A stretch of 59,930 nucleotides of DNA from Clostridiales bacterium (GTDB taxonomy: Bacteria > Bacillota > Clostridia > Christensenellales > Pumilibacteraceae): positions 1 to 59,930 of the forward strand of contig JAFLVF010000002.1 of assembly GCA_022508425.1 (NCBI GenBank), written 5' to 3'. The notes under the pieces were generated by a model. That model worked only from the letters and a program-made list of their open reading frames with translations, did not search any database and was not told the DNA's origin. The position numbers were made by a program, and so were the translations under genes. The first letter of the stretch is position 1. Every line of letters starts with the position of its first letter. Of the stretch, positions 8,910 to 17,566 are shown piece after piece.

Positions 8910-9049
8910 ATACGCAGTAACGATTGCGCGATGCAATCGTGGCGCTGATAGCGCCCGCGCAGTACGCGCGACAGCCTGTATTGAATCACGGCGCGAAAAT
9001 GCCCTTACGAGTAAGCATTTTTTGCTTGTGGTTAATATTGAAAATCACA
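8899..9049 (+). repeat. Structured dispersed repeat, copy A (hslVU leader)
   Basis: This stretch matches a second copy at 37448-37547. Shared blocks are the -10 box with following bases (TGTGTTATAATATAYGCAG), a hairpin at 8920-8940 (ACGATTGC pairing GCAATCGT), a second hairpin at 8996-9021 (AAAATGC, a CC bulge, TTAC, then GTAA and GCATTTT), CTTGTG, TTAATAT and a terminal AATCACA. The outer ends are imperfect inverted repeats. Copy A carries about 49 extra bases between two GGCGC repeats. These contain two more palindromes (8941-8955 and 8956-8970). It may be a miniature mobile element or a conserved RNA leader. Confidence 0.75.
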
Positions 9050-9079
9050 CAATAATTGTGTTATGAGAGGTATTGTTTT

Positions 9080-9613
9080 ATGAAACTCGAAGGCACGACC
9101 ATTATCGGCGTAAGAAAGAACGGTCAGACCGTAATAGCGGGCGACGGGCAGGTCACGCAAAACCAGCAGGTCGTCATGAAGAGCAATGCCAAGAAGGTGC
9201 GGCGCATATACAACGACAGCGTCATTTTGGGCTTTGCGGGCTCGGTCGCCGATGCGTTCACGCTAAGCGAGCGGTTTGAAGAAATGCTCAACAAGTATTC
9301 GGGCAATCTCATGCGCGCGGCCGTTGAGCTTGCAATGCTTTGGCGCGGCGACAGAACGCTCCGTCAGCTCGAGGCGCTCATGATAGTAGCCGACAAGAAC
9401 GAAATGTATATCGTGTCGGGCAGCGGCGACGTTATCGAGCCCGAGTACGGCGTTTGCGCGATAGGTTCCGGCGGAAACTATGCGCTCGCGGCAGGAAGAG
9501 CACTGCTCGAAAATACCGACATGACGGCGGAGCAGATAGCGCGCGAGGCGATGAGATTGGCGTCGGATATCTGTATATTCACCAACTCCAACATCGTAGT
9601 AGAGGTGGCGTAA
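9080..9613 (+). CDS. hslV: HslV (ClpQ) peptidase subunit
   Basis: A 177-residue proteolytic subunit of the HslUV protease, a two-part proteasome-like machine for damaged or regulatory proteins. It has [37 protein letters not shown] and [14 protein letters not shown]. The mature catalytic Thr would be Thr6 of MKLEGTTII, so a five-residue leader must be removed, or Thr follows an atypical propeptide; enteric HslV has Thr right after Met. I chose the ATG at 9080 because GAGAGG lies 9 bases upstream and homology begins there; the open frame itself extends to 9056. The stop overlaps the hslU start by one base. Confidence 0.95.
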   Translation: MKLEGTTIIGVRKNGQTVIAGDGQVTQNQQVVMKSNAKKVRRIYNDSVILGFAGSVADAFTLSERFEEMLNKYSGNLMRAAVELAMLWRGDRTLRQLEALMIVADKNEMYIVSGSGDVIEPEYGVCAIGSGGNYALAAGRALLENTDMTAEQIAREAMRLASDICIFTNSNIVVEVA

Positions 9614-10929
9614 TGAACTTGACACCCAAACAGATAGTAGCCGAGCTCGACAGATACATCATAGGGCAAAACAAGGCAAAGCGCGCCGTCGCAATCGCTC
9701 TCAGGAACAGATACCGCAGAAGCAAGCTGTCGGAGGCCGTGCGCGAGGAAATCACGCCCAAGAATATTATCATGAAAGGCCCGACGGGCGTCGGTAAGAC
9801 CGAGATTGCGCGCCGTCTTGCCAAAATAGTGCGCGCTCCCTTTATCAAGGTGGAGGCTACCAAGTACACAGAGGTCGGCTACGTCGGGCGCGACGTGGAG
9901 TCGATGATACGCGACCTTGCGGAAACCGCCGTTCATCTCGTCAAAGAAGAGCAAATGGCGGTCGTCGAGCACAAAGCCCGCGAGTTTGCAGAGAACAAGA
10001 TAATCGACGCATTAGTCAAAGCACGCAAGAAGAACACGCCCGACCTGTCCGAAAATCTTATCAGAAATCAAGTGGTTGAAGAGCTCCATGCGGGCAAGCT
10101 CAATAAAATCACCGTAGAGGTCGAGGTGGCGGAGCGGCCGCCGCAGCTCGAGGCCATGCACGGCATGAGCATAGACATCAATCTCAACGACATGCTCGGC
10201 GGCATCATTCCCCAGCGCAAGAAGAAGCGCAAGGTCACCATAGAAGAAGCGCTCGCCATATACATGGAAGAAGAGAGCGAGAGACTGCTCGACATGGACG
10301 CCATCAAGTCGGAAGGTGTTCGGCGCGCGCAGGAAGAGGGCATAATCTTTATCGACGAGATAGACAAGATAGCTCACCGTCAGGGCTCCGGCGGCGGAAT
10401 GGACGTTTCGCGAGAGGGCGTTCAGCGCGACATCCTGCCCATAGTCGAAGGCTGTACAGTCATGACCAAGTACGGCGCAATCAAGACCGACTATATACTC
10501 TTTATCGCGGCGGGAGCGTTCCAGATTTCCAATGTTACAGACCTTATTCCCGAGCTTCAAGGCCGTTTCCCCATACGCGTCGACCTCGAGTCGCTCACGT
10601 TCGACGATTTTGTACGGATATTCACCGAGCCCGAAAATGCAGTCACTCGTCAGTACGCCGCTATGCTGTCGGTGGAAAATATCAATCTGACTTTCACGCC
10701 CGAGGCTATCGAGGAGATGAGCCGCGTCGCCGTCATGGAGAACGAGACGGGCGAGGATATAGGTGCGCGCAGGCTTTACACCATCATGGAAAGTCTGCTC
10801 GAGGATATCAACTTCAACGCCGACGGCAACAACCCGATGGTCATCGACGTAGTGGTGGACAAGGCGTACGTCGCCGAGCATCTCGCAAAAGAGATTTCGG
10901 CGCACGACCTCAAGAAATATATATTGTAA
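9613..10929 (+). CDS. hslU: HslU (ClpY) ATPase subunit
   Basis: A 438-residue AAA+ unfoldase that feeds substrates to HslV. It begins with [19 protein letters not shown]. Walker A GPTGVGKT is at residues 56-63. The family signature YTEVGYVGRDVESM follows. The variable I-domain (about 110-230) comes next, then Walker B IIFIDEIDK at about 244-252 and the sensor region NETGEDIGARRLYT. The protein ends in KKYIL; the C-terminal tail of HslU normally docks into HslV. The open frame extends upstream into hslV, but the ATG at 9613 overlapping the hslV stop is the natural start. No codY follows, unlike Bacillus. Confidence 0.96.
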   Translation: MNLTPKQIVAELDRYIIGQNKAKRAVAIALRNRYRRSKLSEAVREEITPKNIIMKGPTGVGKTEIARRLAKIVRAPFIKVEATKYTEVGYVGRDVESMIRDLAETAVHLVKEEQMAVVEHKAREFAENKIIDALVKARKKNTPDLSENLIRNQVVEELHAGKLNKITVEVEVAERPPQLEAMHGMSIDINLNDMLGGIIPQRKKKRKVTIEEALAIYMEEESERLLDMDAIKSEGVRRAQEEGIIFIDEIDKIAHRQGSGGGMDVSREGVQRDILPIVEGCTVMTKYGAIKTDYILFIAAGAFQISNVTDLIPELQGRFPIRVDLESLTFDDFVRIFTEPENAVTRQYAAMLSVENINLTFTPEAIEEMSRVAVMENETGEDIGARRLYTIMESLLEDINFNADGNNPMVIDVVVDKAYVAEHLAKEISAHDLKKYIL

Positions 10930-10933
10930 GTTT

Positions 10934-12181
10934 ATGATAAACATACCCAAAGGCACAAAGGATATGCTGCCGTCCGACAGCTACAAGTGGGACGAGGTAG
11001 AGCGTGCGGCAAGAAAGGTCGCCGGACTGTACAACGCGAAGAAGATTCGCACTCCGGTGTTTGAGAGCGCCGATCTTTTCTTGCGTTCTATCGGCGACAG
11101 CACTGATATAGTCAACAAGGAAATGTACGTATTTACCGACAAGGGCGGCCGCACTATGGCGCTCCGTCCGGAAGGTACTGCGGGCGTCGTGCGGTCGTTT
11201 ATCGAGAACAACCTCGGCGAAACTCTTCCCGTCAAGACGTACTATATCGAATCAATCTACCGTTACGAACAGCCGCAGGCGGGCAGATACAGGGAACATC
11301 ATCAGTTCGGCACCGAGTTTTTCGGCAGTGAGAGGCCCGAATTCGACGTGGAAGTGCTGTGCATGGCGCATGACTTCTTGCACGAGGTCGGCTTTACCGA
11401 AATATGCGCCGAGATAAACTCGATAGGCTGTCCGACGTGCCGCGCCGAGTACAACAAGGCGCTTCGCGAGTTCCTCTCGAGTGTAAACGACAAAATTTGC
11501 TCGGATTGCAAGCGCCGCGCGGTTACAAACCCGCTCCGTGCGCTCGATTGCAAGGTCCCGTCGTGCAAGGAAATTTACAAGAATGCGCCCAAGATAAACG
11601 AATATCTGTGCGACGATTGTAAATCTCATCACGCCGCCGTGCTAAGCGGGCTCAATGCGGCGGGTATAGCTTATAAAGAAAACCCCGAGTTAGTCCGTGG
11701 GCTCGATTATTATACGCGCACAGTGTTTGAGTTTGTCGGCGATCATCTTACGGTGCTCGGCGGCGGGCGGTACGACGGCTTGGTCGAGCAATTGGGCGGC
11801 AAGAAAGTTCCGTGCGTAGGCTTCGGTTGCGGAATAGAACGGCTCATCGACGCGGCGGAAACGAGCGGGATAGTATTCAAAAAGCCTGTGCCCGATGTGT
11901 ATGTCGCGGCGCAGTGCGACACGGCGAGAGCGGAATGCGGGAATATCGTGCGCATACTTCGCTCGGGCGGAATAAGCGCCGAATGCGATTTGATGGGCAA
12001 GAGCTTGAAAGCGCAGTTCAAGTACGCGGACCGCGCCGGGTACAAGTATGTCGTCACAATAGGCGAGAGCGAACTGATCGGCGGCGTTTACAATGTCAAG
12101 CGCATGGCAGACGGCGCGATATACCAAATTCATAAAGACAGTGTTTTACGCGATACGGAGGATGTTTTATGTCAAAAATAG
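10934..12181 (+). CDS. hisS: Histidyl-tRNA synthetase
   Basis: A 415-residue class II synthetase charging tRNA-His. Visible motifs are PKGTKDMLP at the N-terminus, motif 2 in IYRYEQPQAGRYREHHQFG, the HisRS-specific LVRGLDYYTRTVFEF, and motif 3 CVGFGCGIERL. A C-terminal anticodon-binding domain follows (about 325-415). It starts 4 bases after hslU with no clear Shine-Dalgarno site. There is no T-box in front. The end overlaps aspS by 13 bases. The hisS-aspS pairing is common in Firmicutes. Confidence 0.96.
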   Translation: MINIPKGTKDMLPSDSYKWDEVERAARKVAGLYNAKKIRTPVFESADLFLRSIGDSTDIVNKEMYVFTDKGGRTMALRPEGTAGVVRSFIENNLGETLPVKTYYIESIYRYEQPQAGRYREHHQFGTEFFGSERPEFDVEVLCMAHDFLHEVGFTEICAEINSIGCPTCRAEYNKALREFLSSVNDKICSDCKRRAVTNPLRALDCKVPSCKEIYKNAPKINEYLCDDCKSHHAAVLSGLNAAGIAYKENPELVRGLDYYTRTVFEFVGDHLTVLGGGRYDGLVEQLGGKKVPCVGFGCGIERLIDAAETSGIVFKKPVPDVYVAAQCDTARAECGNIVRILRSGGISAECDLMGKSLKAQFKYADRAGYKYVVTIGESELIGGVYNVKRMADGAIYQIHKDSVLRDTEDVLCQK

Positions 12182-13962
12182 GCGAAAGAACACATTATTG
12201 TACCGAACTTACAGTTGACGATATCGGCAAAGAGGTTATCGTCAAGGGCTGGGCGGCAAAACGCCGCGACTTGGGCGGGCTTATATTTGTAGACCTGCGA
12301 GACCGCACGGGTTTATTGCAGATAGTTTTCGACGCGTCGGCGACCGCCGATTTCGCGCTCGCAGAGAAGGTGCGCAGCGAATACGTGCTCGCAATCAAGG
12401 GTAAGCTTCGCCACCGCAGCGAGGACAGAATCAATCCCAAACTCAAGACGGGTATGATAGAGGTGCTTTGCACGTCGGCGGAGATTCTTGCCGACGCGGA
12501 CACCCCGCCGTTTGCAATCGAGGACGCCGATTCGGTCAACGAGATGATTCGGCTCAAATACCGTTATATCGACCTTAGGACGGACGGCATGGTCGAGCGC
12601 ATGAGACTTAAGAGCGATATCATGCACGTCACGCGCAACTACTTCCATAAGAACGGATTTTGGGAGGTGGAGACGCCGTACCTCGGCAAATCAACGCCTG
12701 AGGGCGCGCGCGACTACCTTGTTCCGTCCCGCGTCAAGAATGGATCGTTCTACGCACTTCCGCAGTCGCCGCAGTTGTACAAGCAATTGCTTATGATAGG
12801 CGGCGTTGACAGGTACTATCAGATAGCGCGGTGCTTCCGCGACGAGGACCTCAGAGCTAACCGTCAGCCCGAGTTTACGCAGATAGACATGGAAATGTCG
12901 TTCGTAAACCAGGAGCAGGTTATGGACATGACGTACGGGCTTATCCGCGAGGTATTCAAAAAGTGCGGTGGCGTCAAGTTGCCCAAGAATATCCGCAAAA
13001 TGCCGTATGACGAGGCGATGGCGCGGTTCGGATCGGACAAGCCCGACACGCGGTTCGGCCTCGAGCTTATCGACATATCGGACATTGCCAAAGGCTGCGG
13101 TTTTCAGGTATTCGAGCGCGCAGTGGCTAATAAAGGCGGAAGCGTGCGCATGATAAACGCGAAAGGCTTTGTCAAAGAGGATGACCTCATACTTTCGCGC
13201 CGCGACATCGACGCATTGGGCGAATTTGTCAAGACGTACAAGGCGAAGGGCTTGGCGTGGATTTCGGTGCGTAAGAACGGCGAGTTGCTGTCGTCTATCA
13301 CCAAGTTTATGTCCAAAGAGACGGTGGACGCGATACTTTCACGCGCCAACGCAGAGGCGGGCGACCTGTTGTTGTTTGTCGCCGACAGGAACGATATAGT
13401 ATTCAAGACTCTCGGCGCGCTTCGTCTCCACCTTGCCGAAATAGGCAACCTCATCGACAAGAGCAAGTTCGACGTATTGTGGGTTGTCGATTTCCCCATG
13501 TTCGAGTGGTCGGACGAAGAGAATCGATTTGTCGCCCAGCATCATCCATTTACAATGCCACACGAGAGCGATATCGAGTTCTTGGAAAGCGATCCGGGCA
13601 GAGTCCGTGCCGCGGCGTACGATCTTGTCATCAACGGTGAGGAATCGGGCGGCGGCAGTATAAGAATACACGACAGAGCTTTGCAAAAGCGCATATTCAA
13701 TATTTTGGGCTTTACCGACGAGCAGATAGAGGAGCGTTTCGGCTTCTTCGTCAATGCGTTCAAGTACGGCGCACCGCCGCACGGTGGGCTTGCGTTCGGG
13801 CTGGATAGGCTCGTGATGATGCTTGCGCACACTGACAATATCAAGGACGTAATCGCGTTCCCCAAGATTCAAAACGCGTCCGACGTAATGACGCAAGCGC
13901 CTACGCCCGTCGACAAGAAGCAGACCGAAGAATTAGGGCTCAAAGTCGTAGAAAAGATTTGA
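12169..13962 (+). CDS. aspS: Aspartyl-tRNA synthetase
   Basis: A 597-residue bacterial-type class II synthetase. The N-terminal OB-fold anticodon domain (about 1-110) includes [22 protein letters not shown]. Catalytic motifs include [22 protein letters not shown] (motif 2 region) and [13 protein letters not shown] (motif 3). The bacterial insertion domain lies between (about 290-420). GGAGG lies 7 bases before the ATG, so translation starts independently inside the end of hisS. The sequence alone does not tell whether the enzyme is discriminating or also charges tRNA-Asn. Confidence 0.96.
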   Translation: MSKIGERTHYCTELTVDDIGKEVIVKGWAAKRRDLGGLIFVDLRDRTGLLQIVFDASATADFALAEKVRSEYVLAIKGKLRHRSEDRINPKLKTGMIEVLCTSAEILADADTPPFAIEDADSVNEMIRLKYRYIDLRTDGMVERMRLKSDIMHVTRNYFHKNGFWEVETPYLGKSTPEGARDYLVPSRVKNGSFYALPQSPQLYKQLLMIGGVDRYYQIARCFRDEDLRANRQPEFTQIDMEMSFVNQEQVMDMTYGLIREVFKKCGGVKLPKNIRKMPYDEAMARFGSDKPDTRFGLELIDISDIAKGCGFQVFERAVANKGGSVRMINAKGFVKEDDLILSRRDIDALGEFVKTYKAKGLAWISVRKNGELLSSITKFMSKETVDAILSRANAEAGDLLLFVADRNDIVFKTLGALRLHLAEIGNLIDKSKFDVLWVVDFPMFEWSDEENRFVAQHHPFTMPHESDIEFLESDPGRVRAAAYDLVINGEESGGGSIRIHDRALQKRIFNILGFTDEQIEERFGFFVNAFKYGAPPHGGLAFGLDRLVMMLAHTDNIKDVIAFPKIQNASDVMTQAPTPVDKKQTEELGLKVVEKI

Positions 13963-13966
13963 GCGC

Positions 13967-15619
13967 ATGATTGAAGAGTGCGTCGTAAAGCGTGTGCATC
14001 GCGGCTACGCTTATATAGAGCTAAACCGCACCGAAGCGTGCGACAATTGCAAGTTGTGCGCTTTTAACAACCGAAAATCGCTCGTCGTTCCGGCAAAATG
14101 CAATGTAGCCGACGTGACGGTAGGCTCGCGTGTGATTGCCGAGATGCCGACGGAATCGGTCGGCGCGGCGCCGCTGCTCATATACGCCATACCGATAATA
14201 TTACTGTTTGTCGGGGCGCTGATAGGACTGCTCGGCAGCGTAATACTGCAGATATCTCTTGCGGCGGCGGGATTGGTCTTAGGGCTTGCGGCGGCATTCG
14301 TAATAGATAGAATTTACCGAAAAAAAGCGGGAGTTATCCCGACGATAACGGCAATACTCACTAACCACGACAAGGAGAATGATATGGATCTCGATAGCTT
14401 GAAAGAAATAGAAAATGTCGATCCCGAGCTTGCCAAGAGCATGAGAGGCGAGCTCAACCGCCAGCGTTCGAAGATAGAGCTTATCGCGAGCGAGAACTTC
14501 GTTTCGAAGGCGGTGCTCCAAGCGGCGGGCTCGCATCTGACCAACAAGTATGCCGAAGGGTATCCTTCCAAGCGGTATTACGGCGGTTGCGAGTACGTAG
14601 ACGAGGTGGAATCGCTCGCTATCGAGCGAGCAAAAGCGCTGTTCGGCGCAGATCACGCCAACGTTCAGCCGCACTGCGGCGCCAATGCCAACCACGCCGC
14701 GTTCTATGCCGTGCTCGAGCCGGGAGATACTTTCATGGGTATGAACTTAGCGCACGGCGGGCATTTGACGCACGGGTCCAAGGTCAATTATTCGGGAAGA
14801 TTCTACAATGTCGTGCCTTACGGCGTCGACGAGAATACGGAGACTATCGATTATAACGAAGTCGAAAGGATTGCGAAAGAGGTTAAACCCAAGCTCATTC
14901 TTGCAGGTGCTTCGGCGTATCCGCGCAAGATAGACTTTAAGGCGTTCCGCGATATTGCCGACAAGGTGGGTGCGGTGCTCATGGTAGACATGGCGCACAT
15001 CGCCGGCTTGGTCGCGGCCGGATTGCACGAAAATCCGGTGCCGTACGCCGACATCGTCACTACGACAACGCACAAGACCCTTCGCGGTCCGCGCGGAGGC
15101 ATGATACTTTGCAAAGAGCAGTACGCCAAGGCGATAGACAAAGCGATTTTTCCGGGCACGCAGGGCGGCCCGCTCGAGCATATCATCGCTGCAAAAGCGG
15201 TCGCATTGAAAGAAGCTGCGTCAGCCGAGTTCAAGCAGTACGCAAAACAAATCGTACTCAATGCCAAAGCAATTGAACAACAGTTGACCTCGCGCGGAAT
15301 AAAACTCGTTTCAGGCGGCACCGACAATCATTTACTGCTCATCAAGCTCGACGGCGTTACGGGGAAAGAGCTTGAAACACTTCTCGACGAGTGCAATATC
15401 ACCGTCAACAAGAACGCTATTCCGTTTGATCCGCTTCCGCCGTCAAAGACGTCCGGCATACGCATAGGCACGCCTGCCGTCACAACGCGCGGCATGAAAG
15501 AAGGCGAGATGAAGATTATTGCCGACTGCATCGCCGACGCGATATCTAAGGGCGAAAGCGCCAAGCCGGAAATCTTGTCGCGCGTTAAAAAACTTACAGA
15601 TACATTCAAGCTGTACTGA
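13967..15619 (+). CDS. RseC-like membrane domain in frame with serine hydroxymethyltransferase
   Basis: The open frame is 550 codons. Residues 1-139 are an RseC/MucC-type protein. It has a cysteine cluster (Cys25, Cys28, Cys31 in ACDNCKLC), a small soluble part and two membrane spans (about 68-90 and 94-113), ending in [18 protein letters not shown]. RseC proteins usually stop about here. Instead the frame continues through NHDKEND into a full-length GlyA. AAGGAG with a 6-base spacing precedes the GlyA ATG at 14384, so both a fusion and a separate GlyA could be made. RseC relatives act with Rnf-type redox complexes; a role here is unknown. No strong Shine-Dalgarno site precedes 13967. A sequencing error in the seven-A run near 14322 is possible but would give an atypical C-terminus. 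Confidence 0.7.
   Translation: MIEECVVKRVHRGYAYIELNRTEACDNCKLCAFNNRKSLVVPAKCNVADVTVGSRVIAEMPTESVGAAPLLIYAIPIILLFVGALIGLLGSVILQISLAAAGLVLGLAAAFVIDRIYRKKAGVIPTITAILTNHDKENDMDLDSLKEIENVDPELAKSMRGELNRQRSKIELIASENFVSKAVLQAAGSHLTNKYAEGYPSKRYYGGCEYVDEVESLAIERAKALFGADHANVQPHCGANANHAAFYAVLEPGDTFMGMNLAHGGHLTHGSKVNYSGRFYNVVPYGVDENTETIDYNEVERIAKEVKPKLILAGASAYPRKIDFKAFRDIADKVGAVLMVDMAHIAGLVAAGLHENPVPYADIVTTTTHKTLRGPRGGMILCKEQYAKAIDKAIFPGTQGGPLEHIIAAKAVALKEAASAEFKQYAKQIVLNAKAIEQQLTSRGIKLVSGGTDNHLLLIKLDGVTGKELETLLDECNITVNKNAIPFDPLPPSKTSGIRIGTPAVTTRGMKEGEMKIIADCIADAISKGESAKPEILSRVKKLTDTFKLY
14384..15619 (+). CDS. glyA: Serine hydroxymethyltransferase (internal start)
   Basis: A 411-residue PLP enzyme that interconverts serine and glycine, with tetrahydrofolate as the one-carbon acceptor. 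This length is normal for bacterial GlyA. Motifs are [56 protein letters not shown] and the PLP-lysine site [15 protein letters not shown]-terminally it has [11 protein letters not shown] and [14 protein letters not shown]. The AAGGAG at 14372-14377 spaced 6 bases from this ATG strongly suggests that free GlyA is made. It supplies one-carbon units that folD and trmFO also use. The same frame is open back to 13967. Confidence 0.95.
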   Translation: MDLDSLKEIENVDPELAKSMRGELNRQRSKIELIASENFVSKAVLQAAGSHLTNKYAEGYPSKRYYGGCEYVDEVESLAIERAKALFGADHANVQPHCGANANHAAFYAVLEPGDTFMGMNLAHGGHLTHGSKVNYSGRFYNVVPYGVDENTETIDYNEVERIAKEVKPKLILAGASAYPRKIDFKAFRDIADKVGAVLMVDMAHIAGLVAAGLHENPVPYADIVTTTTHKTLRGPRGGMILCKEQYAKAIDKAIFPGTQGGPLEHIIAAKAVALKEAASAEFKQYAKQIVLNAKAIEQQLTSRGIKLVSGGTDNHLLLIKLDGVTGKELETLLDECNITVNKNAIPFDPLPPSKTSGIRIGTPAVTTRGMKEGEMKIIADCIADAISKGESAKPEILSRVKKLTDTFKLY

Positions 15620-15635
15620 TAGATATAATTTAATC

Positions 15636-15653
15636 ACCTAATAGATTATAGGT
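15636..15653 (+). promoter_or_regulatory. Imperfect palindrome, possible Rrf2 operator
   Basis: ACCTAATAGATTATAGGT has five matched outer pairs around a mismatched centre (six of nine pairs in all). It ends 6 bases before the -35 box of the Rrf2 gene. Rrf2-family regulators commonly bind dyads at their own promoters, so autoregulation is inferred from position only. Confidence 0.4.
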
Positions 15654-15659
15654 AATTAC

Positions 15660-15688
15660 TTGACATATATTTATAGCTATGGCATAAT
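15660..15688 (+). promoter_or_regulatory. Sigma-A promoter of the Rrf2-iscS unit
   Basis: A perfect TTGACA (15660-15665) and CATAAT (15683-15688) are separated by 17 bases. The leader is about 20 bases with GAGGAG ahead of the ATG. Confidence 0.82.
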
Positions 15689-15715
15689 ACGGGAAAAACT
15701 TTTCGAGGAGAAAAT

Positions 15716-16162
15716 ATGCGGTTATCTACGCGTGCGACATACGGAATGCGGCTGTGCTTTATGCTCACTTTGGCCAAAGAGCCGCTAAGCGCGTCGCAGT
15801 TGGTTAAGCAGACGGACGTCGGCATAAAATATCTCGAACAGCTTCTCGCCATGCTCAAAAAGGGCGGAATAGTGCGCGCTTATAGGGGTAAGACCGGTGG
15901 GTATGTGTTGGCGCGCGAAGCGAAAGATATTACGCTCAAGGATATGCTCGAAGCTCTCGACGACGGGTTTGACGCGCCGCAATGCGTGTTCGGCATGTGT
16001 GACGACGCGTATTGTCCCAACCGCAACGTGCTTAGCAAGCTAAACGACGAAATAAACCGCGCACTGTCGAGCGTGACGCTGTTCGACATGGTCAACGATC
16101 ATAGGCGTAACAACTGTAATATTGCGGACGACAAGTCCGATTCGGATAATAATGACGATTGA
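15716..16162 (+). CDS. Rrf2 family (IscR/CymR-like) transcriptional regulator
   Basis: A 148-residue winged-helix regulator. It starts with MRLSTRATYGMRL. The helix-turn-helix region LSASQLVKQTDVGIKYLEQLL (about 24-44) is followed by the Rrf2 wing YRGKTGGYVLAREA. Three cysteines, Cys90, Cys95 and Cys100, have the spacing expected for binding an iron-sulfur cluster as in IscR; CymR lacks them. The C-terminal tail is acidic (DDKSDSDNNDD). It overlaps iscS by 11 bases, so it probably controls iron-sulfur or cysteine metabolism and its own operon. In Bacillus, cymR likewise precedes a cysteine desulfurase near hisS-aspS. Confidence 0.88.
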   Translation: MRLSTRATYGMRLCFMLTLAKEPLSASQLVKQTDVGIKYLEQLLAMLKKGGIVRAYRGKTGGYVLAREAKDITLKDMLEALDDGFDAPQCVFGMCDDAYCPNRNVLSKLNDEINRALSSVTLFDMVNDHRRNNCNIADDKSDSDNNDD

Positions 16163-17270
16163 CGGTATTTATCTCGATTATGCGGCAACGACTCCCGTCG
16201 ACGGCCAAGCGTTTGACGAGGCTTTACCGTACTATAAAGAGGTGTTTTACAACCCCTCGTCGGCGCATGCATTCGGTAACGCCGCGTCCGTTGCGCTCGA
16301 GCACGCGAGGATAAGGGTTGCCAAGGCTGTCAATGCCGAGCCCGACGAAATATACTTCAATTCGGGCGGCACCGAGGGTGTAAATCAAGCACTTCTTGGT
16401 TCCCAAGCGTTTGTCGGCGGCAAAAACAGATTGATAGTTTCCGCAATAGAACACGACAGCGTGCGAGCCTGCGCAGACGTTTTGCGCTCGCGAGGTGTAA
16501 CGGTAGATACGGTAATGCCCAATCGCGGCGGCATAATCACGCCGGAAGCGTTAAAAGACTGTATAACAGACAAGGCGGCAATGGTAGCCGTGATGACGGT
16601 AAACAATCAGACGGGCGCCGTTCAGCCTATAAAAGAGCTTGCCGATATTGCACACGAACACGGCGCGCTGTTCTTTACCGATGCGGTGCAGGCGGTCAAT
16701 ACGGTCGGCATAGACGTAAAACAAACAGACGCCGATATCGTGTGCGCTTCGGGACATAAATTTTACGCGCCAAAAGGCGTGGGATTCTTTTACGCTAAGC
16801 GTGGCGTGAAATTTAATGCTATGATAGTAGGCGGAGGGCAGGAGCGAGGTTTGCGCGCCGGCACGCAAAACGTACCTGCCATTGTAGCTCTTGCCGCCGC
16901 AATCGAGAAGGCGAATAATATTCGCGCCGAGTACAATGCCAATGTTCATGCGGTAAGACATGCGTTTCTGTCAAATCTCAAGCTTGGCAAGCCCGTCGAT
17001 GTCGAAAACGGCACGGACGATATAGTGTCCGTTGTCTTCGACGGCGTCAACGGTGGGCGGCTTGCCGTAGCGCTGTCCATGCGCGGTGTGTGCTGTTCGG
17101 TAGGTTCTGCATGTTCGGCGGGCTCCGCTACGCCTCCGCCTACGTTAATTGCAATGGGGGTGAATAACGCCGACTGCGCAATCAGGTTTTCTTTCGGCAG
17201 AGATACGGACATAGAAAAAGCAATCCGTGCCGCACAGATTGTAAACGACACGGTGGAATCGCTTTTGTAA
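16152..17270 (+). CDS. iscS: Cysteine desulfurase (NifS/IscS family)
   Basis: A 372-residue PLP enzyme that takes sulfur from cysteine for iron-sulfur clusters and tRNA thiolation. It begins with IYLDYAATTPV. It contains FNSGGTEGVNQALLG, FTDAVQAVNT, the PLP lysine in ASGHKFYAPKGVGF, and RAGTQNVP. The persulfide-forming loop is CCSVGSACSAGS near residues 315-326. The ATG at 16152 fits homology; there is no strong ribosome site, and translation is probably coupled to the Rrf2 gene it overlaps. No iscU follows here. Confidence 0.93.
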   Translation: MTIDGIYLDYAATTPVDGQAFDEALPYYKEVFYNPSSAHAFGNAASVALEHARIRVAKAVNAEPDEIYFNSGGTEGVNQALLGSQAFVGGKNRLIVSAIEHDSVRACADVLRSRGVTVDTVMPNRGGIITPEALKDCITDKAAMVAVMTVNNQTGAVQPIKELADIAHEHGALFFTDAVQAVNTVGIDVKQTDADIVCASGHKFYAPKGVGFFYAKRGVKFNAMIVGGGQERGLRAGTQNVPAIVALAAAIEKANNIRAEYNANVHAVRHAFLSNLKLGKPVDVENGTDDIVSVVFDGVNGGRLAVALSMRGVCCSVGSACSAGSATPPPTLIAMGVNNADCAIRFSFGRDTDIEKAIRAAQIVNDTVESLL

Positions 17271-17301
17271 TTATGTTTTTGGTGAAGATAGGCTTGCGGA
17301 C

Positions 17302-17442
17302 TTAATCGTCCGAGCCGTCTGTCTGCTGAAGCTCCTTCGCGCATTTCAACACTTTCTCGGGCAATTGCTTGTCCTCCATCTTCTTGAAAGCAAGTGCGCC
17401 GGCGATTGCGCCGATTGTCATACCGAATAAAAGTCGTTTCAT
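17302..17442 (-). CDS. Small membrane-anchored protein of unknown function, 46 residues
   Basis: The minus strand encodes 46 residues starting MKRLLFGMTIGAIAGALAFK, with one Gly/Ala-rich membrane helix (about 4-19). A charged tail follows (KKMEDKQLPEKVLKCAKELQ) and the end is acidic, TDGSDD. A perfect GGAGGAAATT precedes the ATG, the strongest evidence that it is real. The layout resembles small YtxH-like proteins, but I do not recognise a family. It lies opposite iscS and ruvX, filling most of the 296-base gap between them. No convincing promoter or terminator was found for it. Confidence 0.65.
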   Translation of the reverse strand: MKRLLFGMTIGAIAGALAFKKMEDKQLPEKVLKCAKELQQTDGSDD

Positions 17443-17560
17443 AATTTCCTCCGTATATTTATCTTGTCTGACAGTACATTTAATTATGCGGACGCGGCTG
17501 CTTAAAGTAAAAATCTTAAAAATTTTTGTTAAAACACTGTTAATTTTTCAATAAGTATGT

Positions 17561-17566
17561 TACAAT
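17561..17566 (+). promoter_or_regulatory. Extended -10 promoter of ruvX
   Basis: TATGTTACAAT contains an extended -10 (TGT before TACAAT at 17561-17566). No good -35 is present. It directly abuts the ATG at 17567, and the in-frame GTG at 17573 is exactly six bases downstream. Transcription would therefore begin at about the start codon, so the mRNA may be leaderless with GTG as the real start. Confidence 0.55.

Noticed and set aside
9340-9612. Long upstream extension of the hslU frame
   Set aside because: It lies inside hslV in another frame and has low-complexity Arg-rich shadow sequence; the ATG at 9613 fits the family start.
10900-10933. T-box or other leader for hisS
   Set aside because: Only four bases separate hslU and hisS, so there is no room for one.
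17280-17320. Terminator after iscS (GGC...CGGAC with GTCCG...GCC)
   Set aside because: The stem is short and interrupted and no T tract follows in either direction.
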